A stretch of 64,000 nt of DNA, from the NCBI RefSeq assembly GCF_007565055.1, contig NC_044550.1, positions 85,808,033-85,872,032 on the forward strand. Reading direction: 5' to 3'. The position numbers were made by a program, and so were the translations under genes. Shown in pieces: positions 58,981 to 64,000 of this stretch (the stretch's first letter is position 1; every line of letters begins with the position of its first letter). A model generated the notes under the pieces. That model was not told the origin of the DNA. It did not search any database and worked only from the letters and a program-made list of their open reading frames with translations. Source of the DNA: Rhinopithecus roxellana. Lineage: Eukaryota > Chordata > Mammalia > Primates > Cercopithecidae.

Positions 58981-59285
58981 ATTTTTTTTTTTTGGGGGGG
59001 GGACAGAGTTTCACTCTTGTTGCCCAGGCTGGGTGGAGTGCCAAGGCCCTGTCTTGGCTCACTGCAACCTCTACCTCCCGGTTTAAGCGATTCTCTTGCC
59101 TCAGCCTCCGGAGTAGCTGGGATTATAGGCAACTGCCACCACGCCCAGCTAATTTTTATATTTTTAGTAGAGACGAGGTTTCACCATGTCCGTCAGGCTC
59201 ATCGTGAACTCCTGACCTCAGGCAATCCACTCGACTTGGCCTCCCAAAGTGCTGGGATTACAGGCATGAGCCACCGCGCCTGGCC
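58981..59285 (-). repeat. Alu SINE
   Basis: Reverse-complement full-length Alu. The usual poly-T start is followed by a run of about ten G before 'acagagtttcactcttg', and the 5' end is near 59285. Moderate divergence, AluS-like. Confidence 0.9.
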
Positions 59286-61872
59286 CTTTCCCCTATTTTA
59301 TTGCTTTCTACCCTTAGTATCAATTCTCTTTAGACCAAGAACACTCCGTATAAATGTTTATCTTTAACTAACACATACAGGTTTGCTGCTCTTTGAAAAT
59401 TTATTCACCACTCTCTTCTTTTTTGAAATGTTACATATTTGTCTTCTTTCTCATTAGTTTCTTGTCAATGTCCAATATTTTGTTTGGTGTCTAGTATCCC
59501 TGGAGGTATAAGCAACGCCTTTCCCTGTGCGTTTGCTCTGTCAGTCCCTTTGGTACCATGTTTAAAACACTCTTCTTTTTTAGGATGATCACTTCTCAGT
59601 TGGTTAGTGAAATGACACTAGGGGCATGAAACCATGTGGCATTAAGCAAAGTGTGTAAGCATTGGGAAATCTCCTAGAAACAAGCTTTGGAAGTCTGAGA
59701 GTCATTAAAAGGCCTCCGTAATTGGCAGGGGTTGGAGGTGGGAGAGTGCTGGACAGGAAGTGCAGTGTGGGGTAAACAGGCTCTACTCCTTTGGAAGTGG
59801 AGCACTTTCTGTTTCTTTTCTTTCTTCTTCTTTTTTTTTTAATGCTTAGATTAAGGTAGCTTTGAGAGGAATTAGGAGCAGTTTCCTGAGTGCTTTCCAT
59901 GTCCCCCTTTTCATTACCAGCCCGTTATATACACATCTGCCCACACAACACAGTAAATCCAGGAGCAGGGATCCTCAGAAGCACATTCTGAAATTACTGG
60001 AGAAGGAAAAGAGAAGCTAAAGCCTGGAGGGCAGTAGAACCACAGAATGCAAACACATCCATTCTGCTGTTAACTGTTTTACTAGGGAATGCTGGTTACA
60101 GACAGTGACATAAGAGAGTAAAGGTTTTGGAAACACCACTGCAGAAAGCGGTAGAAAGAGTAATAAGAGAATAATAGTTAAAAACAAAGTGTAAATTTCC
60201 AGTGCCCACATGGGTTTGGAAATGCTTACAAGTGGTGGCATGCAGAGCAAATTTTATGGGTTGTCTCTGTTCACTCCAATCCTCCTGCATATTTACTTTT
60301 GGAGATGATATAAACAGAAATCAATAATACATAGGTTGATTAAAAGGCTATTATCTAAAGAGTATTATAAGTATTGCTGTACAGCCATGTTTTACTCTTT
60401 CTTTTCTTTTTTATTGGCAATTCAAAATTCAGTATCTATGATTTGTGAGGAAACATAAAAAAGTAAGTCATGGAGACCCTGTGACAATACTGGTTCCCTT
60501 AACTTACATTCCTGAGTTCTTCTTACTAGATGTGTTTTTCTTTACATGGGATAGGGAAAAATAATAGCTCAATGATTCTGAAGGATTCAACTTTTGAATA
60601 AAAGCCATAGACACAGAACCAAATTGAGGTAATAATAATAATAAAAAAAAAAGCAAAACATTTTGTATGTAAGTAAAAACCTTATTTGTACCCTTACTTT
60701 ATAATAATCTCCTCTCCATTTTATTCTTGACCCCCACATTTTTATGCTAAACTTTATCTGTTGTAGTGCAGGGTCACATGATTTTTCAAGGCTTTTAATG
60801 TTTTCACATAATAGAAATTCAGTTCACACCAAGTTAGCCCCTCATATGCCGAAGACTGCAGTAGGTGTGGTGGAGCATGCAAAGAAAAGCTCAACATGGT
60901 CTCAACTCTGACAATGTAATCCTTTAGTGTAGGGATAGCAATCTAGAAATTTGGGAAATGGGCAAACCTAGCAAAGCAGAAAAAACTCTGGGGAGGTCGT
61001 CATGACTCCCTCAGGTTCAGAATTGAAGTCCCCGTAGAGCAGTGCTCTCAGCTCCTTCCAAGGCCCGCTTAGCCTGGAACACTCCCAACGCTGACAGCAA
61101 TCAAAGATGATACACAGCTGTCTTATTGCCTGCAAAGAGAAGCAGAAGAGAGGAGACGAAGTTTTATTGATAAAACAGAAAGCAGGGTCAAATCACCTAG
61201 GTTTGCTGTTTGCAGAACTAGAATACTGAAAGCAAATCGGATACAGCTCTGCAAATATAAAGCATCTTTATACATAAAGATGTTGAGAAGCAGTCATGAT
61301 ATAGCCTATATAATGAACTTATTTTAGAACAAAGGGCAAAATAAGCAGATTATTTTTCACACAATGGGATGCACAGATGTCATCTACCTGTGCACTGACT
61401 GATCTTCTGTTTCTTATTCGTCTCTTCCTGTAGCACACAAACTCTTTGTGAACAAAATTATGAACAGTTATGTGCACACATAAGAGTTCTTCAACAGATA
61501 GGTCAGGGGTAAAATGATAGCAGGAGATTTGGGGATAGATAGCATCATCTTTTTTCCTCTAATTACAGGATGAGTAAATACATGAAAGAAAATGTACTAA
61601 GTGCAGCTAAGAAAAATCACAAAATAAAAATTATTCACAAAATCCAACACTCTGATCATCTGTTATATCTTACTAAGTCTGTCCTCCTAAATATGTGTAG
61701 ATAATATAAATGTGCATATCAACAAAACCATTGGAACATTTATTTAATAATGTGTCTGTCTTCTGTGCATCTCTTCATTATTTCTCTCTTCATGATATTT
61801 ATTCGATTACATTGATGTATCATACTTCAGTATGTTATTGTTGAAAATTATATTTTTGTTGTTTTTCAATAT
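59286..61872. other. Intergenic sequence
   Basis: About 2.6 kb with no recognised gene or mobile element. Small T-rich and AAT-rich runs occur near 59826-59840 and 60632-60652. Confidence 0.5.
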
Positions 61873-61889
61873 TACTTTTATAATGATAT

Positions 61890-62189
61890 TTTTTTTTTTT
61901 TTTTTTTTGAGACGGAGTCTCCCTCTGCCGCCCAGGCTGGAGCACAGTGGCCTGATCTCAGCTCACTGCAAGCTCCGCCTCCCGGGTTCACGCCATTCTC
62001 CTGCCTCAGCCTCCCGAGTAGCTGGGACTGTAGGTGTCGCCACCACGCCCGGCTAGTTTTTTGTATTTTTTAGTAGAGACGGGGTTTCACCGTCTTAGCC
62101 AGGATGGTCTTGATCTCCTGACCTCGTGATCCGCCCGTCTCGGCCTCTCAAAGTGCTGGGATTACAGGCTTGAGCCACCGCGCCCGGCC
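61890..62189 (-). repeat. AluY-type SINE, cercopithecid-like
   Basis: Reverse-complement Alu with a low-divergence body; its 5' end reads 'ggctcaagcctgtaatcc' on the minus strand. Target duplication tacttttataatgatat / tacttttataataatat at 61873-61889 and 62190-62206 (one mismatch). Confidence 0.93.
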
Positions 62190-62206
62190 TACTTTTATAA
62201 TAATAT

Positions 62207-63079
62207 CTACCCTTCATTGGATGTTTATAATCTCTCCTGGACTTCATTAAGCAACATTTACTGGACAGTTTCAACCCACTGGTTCTCATCATGGGATTAA
62301 TTTTTTCTGCAGTCATACCTCCCAGGCTTGCTATTTTGGATCTTGGTTCTTTGTTACACAGCAATTTCATAATGACGTACAAAGAAAATTCCATAGTGTT
62401 CCCATCATTTTCAATTATTAGCCATTTACCTAGCTTAAAACTCAAACTCGAGTACAGGACCATTCTTCCCAGAGTCCTGCAGAGACTTCTTCATCACAGA
62501 GTTCCCTGATGTGGAGAAGCACAAGATTGAACCTCACTGAGCAATTTCCTGCCTCCTTATCTCCCACCTCCCACCTCCTATGTCCTTTGCTTACAGGACA
62601 GCACTCTGCAGGAGGGCCCTAGCAAAATGGCGGCTCAACCCTGGCTATCTCTAGCAGTGTTTCTTGCCATACAGAAACTCAGGAATTTCCGCCCCACAGA
62701 ATGAGGAGGATGCAGCTTGCCTCTGCATTATGCTCCCTCTATGTCTACTCTATTACTTCTCACCAATTTGCTCTTTTTTGTTTCAGGTAGCCACAAATTG
62801 ATCAAAAAGCTACTTAAAATGCCAACTTTTCCTTCTTGCAGAGATCTTTAATCTTTTCAAGTGATTCACCTGATACTCTACCTACCTAGCCCCTCTTCAC
62901 ACTTAGTTAAATCATGCCCCTTGGGAGAAAAAAACCCATAGTCATGTCTCTCCCAACCTAAAGGAGCTGACAACTCATTAATCTGAAGATTTCCTTCTCT
63001 TTTCCTCACCTGTCTTTTGCTTGTTTGCTTGTATGAGCTAAAGTTTATACAGATGGTCTAAGTGAGTGTTAATCAAAAC
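62207..63079. other. Intergenic sequence
   Basis: No recognised gene or repeat. Confidence 0.45.
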
Positions 63080-63225
63080 TTAATGTACCTGAGTCACCCA
63101 GGAACTTTTTAAAGTGAAGATTCTAACTCCATAACTGTGAGGTGGGGCCTGAGATTCCTATTAGGTTCCCAGGTGATGCTTATGCTGCTGGTTTATGGAC
63201 CACATGTAGATTAGCAAGGGTCCAG
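63080..63225 (-). repeat. MER5/Charlie-class fragment
   Basis: 'gagtcacccaggaacttttt', 'gaggtggggcctgagattcc' and 'aggtgatgcttatgctgctg' are wording of small hAT-Charlie repeats. Family and orientation are approximate. Confidence 0.55.
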
Positions 63226-63283
63226 TGATCATGGTTGATTGTGGTAAGACTATTCCCCCTCACCCCCTTTTTCTTTTTTTCTC

Positions 63284-63580
63284 TTTTTTTTTTTTTTTTG
63301 AGACGGAGTCTCGCCCTGTCACCCAGGCTGGAATGCAGTGGTGCGATCTTGGCTTACTGCAACCTCCACCTCCCAGGTTGAAGCAATTCTCCTGCCTCAG
63401 CCTCCTGAGTAGCTGGGATTACAGACGTACGCCACCATGCCCAACTAATTTTTTGTATTTTTAGTAGAGATAGGGTTTTACCATGCTGGCCAGGCTGGTC
63501 TTGAACTCCGGACCTCGTGATCCGCCAGCCCTGGCCTCCCAAAGTGCTGGGATTATAGGCTTGAGCCACCGTGCCCAGCC
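63284..63580 (-). repeat. Alu SINE
   Basis: Reverse-complement full-length Alu from the T run at 63284 to the 5' end at 63580. Moderate divergence, AluS/old AluY. Confidence 0.92.
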
Positions 63581-63729
63581 TTTTCCCCCTTTTTAGAAGG
63601 CCCTAGAGGGCACTGTGGCCCCAATGGCTGGCTGCTGCCCTGTAAATATGGGGTTCTAAATCATGTTCCCTGAACTTAAGCTCCATTGTTGATTTCAGGT
63701 AAGCACAAAAAGTTTCCTTCAGTATATTT

Positions 63730-63870
63730 TGTCACATGTATTATCTTACTTCATTTTCACATAACATTAGTATTATCTCTGTTTTACTGATGAAGAAATT
63801 GAGGCTTCAAGAAGTTAAATTGCTCATCCGAGATTACATAATTACACATACACAAACCAAGAAAAAATCC
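63730..63870 (+). repeat. MIR SINE relic
   Basis: 'attatctctgttttactgat', 'gaagaaattgaggcttcaag' and 'aaattgctcatccgagatta' follow the MIR 3' order in forward orientation. Confidence 0.7.
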
Positions 63871-64000
63871 CATTCTGTTCAGTCTCTCTTCAACCCTTTC
63901 CTCCAGTGATTCTTGCTACTGTGATAGTATCTTGCACCCTAGGGCAATTTTCACAAAAATTGCAATGAAATTGTTTGCTGTAATAACAATCAGAACTGAA

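Overview
This window is non-coding primate nuclear DNA, most likely from an Old World monkey (Cercopithecidae: macaque, baboon or relative). Three features point there. Several AluY copies carry left-end variants ('GGCTCAAGCCTG', 'GGCGTAAACCCGG') that I associate with the cercopithecid AluYR lineage. A young full-length L1 has a 3' UTR and an ORF1 coiled coil unlike human L1PA1. A gammaretrovirus-type solo LTR has a perfect 4-bp target duplication and does not look like a common human LTR. I found no host protein-coding gene, tRNA, rRNA or CRISPR array. Nearly every long open frame is transposon-derived or is a translated microsatellite or Alu.

Layout. 1-10.4 kb: diffuse unique sequence with Alus, two ERVL-MaLR LTRs and MIR/L2 relics. 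10.4-13.2 kb: a small Tigger DNA transposon whose right end was split by a complete THE1 provirus (5-bp duplication cctgt). 14.9-18.8 kb: MER5 elements, a 23-bp tandem repeat, and an MLT1A-type LTR split by another LTR. 19.2-28.3 kb: AT-rich sequence almost free of young repeats. 28.66-34.87 kb: full-length L1 with intact ORF1 and an ORF2 broken only by one TGA at codon 1028. 35.0-35.8 kb: HERV-W/LTR17-like solo LTR. 36-40 kb: L2 relics, a Tigger-type MITE and the gammaretroviral solo LTR. 40.2-43.9 kb: an old antisense L1 carrying a duplicated and partly inverted local segment. 47.9-54.8 kb: an Hsmar1 mariner whose right terminal repeat was split by an older L1 (L1PB/L1MA type); that L1 carries a pasted ORF1 fragment inside ORF2. 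55.8-58.6 kb: antisense L1M with an MST LTR inside. 59-64 kb: three further Alus among unique sequence.

The 'genes' here are selfish-element genes: L1 ORF1 (RNA-binding chaperone), L1 ORF2 (endonuclease/reverse transcriptase) and a dead mariner transposase. Insertion order can be read from the nesting: Tigger before THE1, MLT1A before its inserted LTR, Hsmar1 before the old L1, with AluY, the young L1 and the gammaretroviral LTR last. I see no undescribed cellular system. The most unusual structures are the near-intact L1, the template-switch-like rearrangement at 40.9-43.6 kb, and the ORF1-in-ORF2 patch. Family names come from memory of consensus sequences and were not checked with RepeatMasker.
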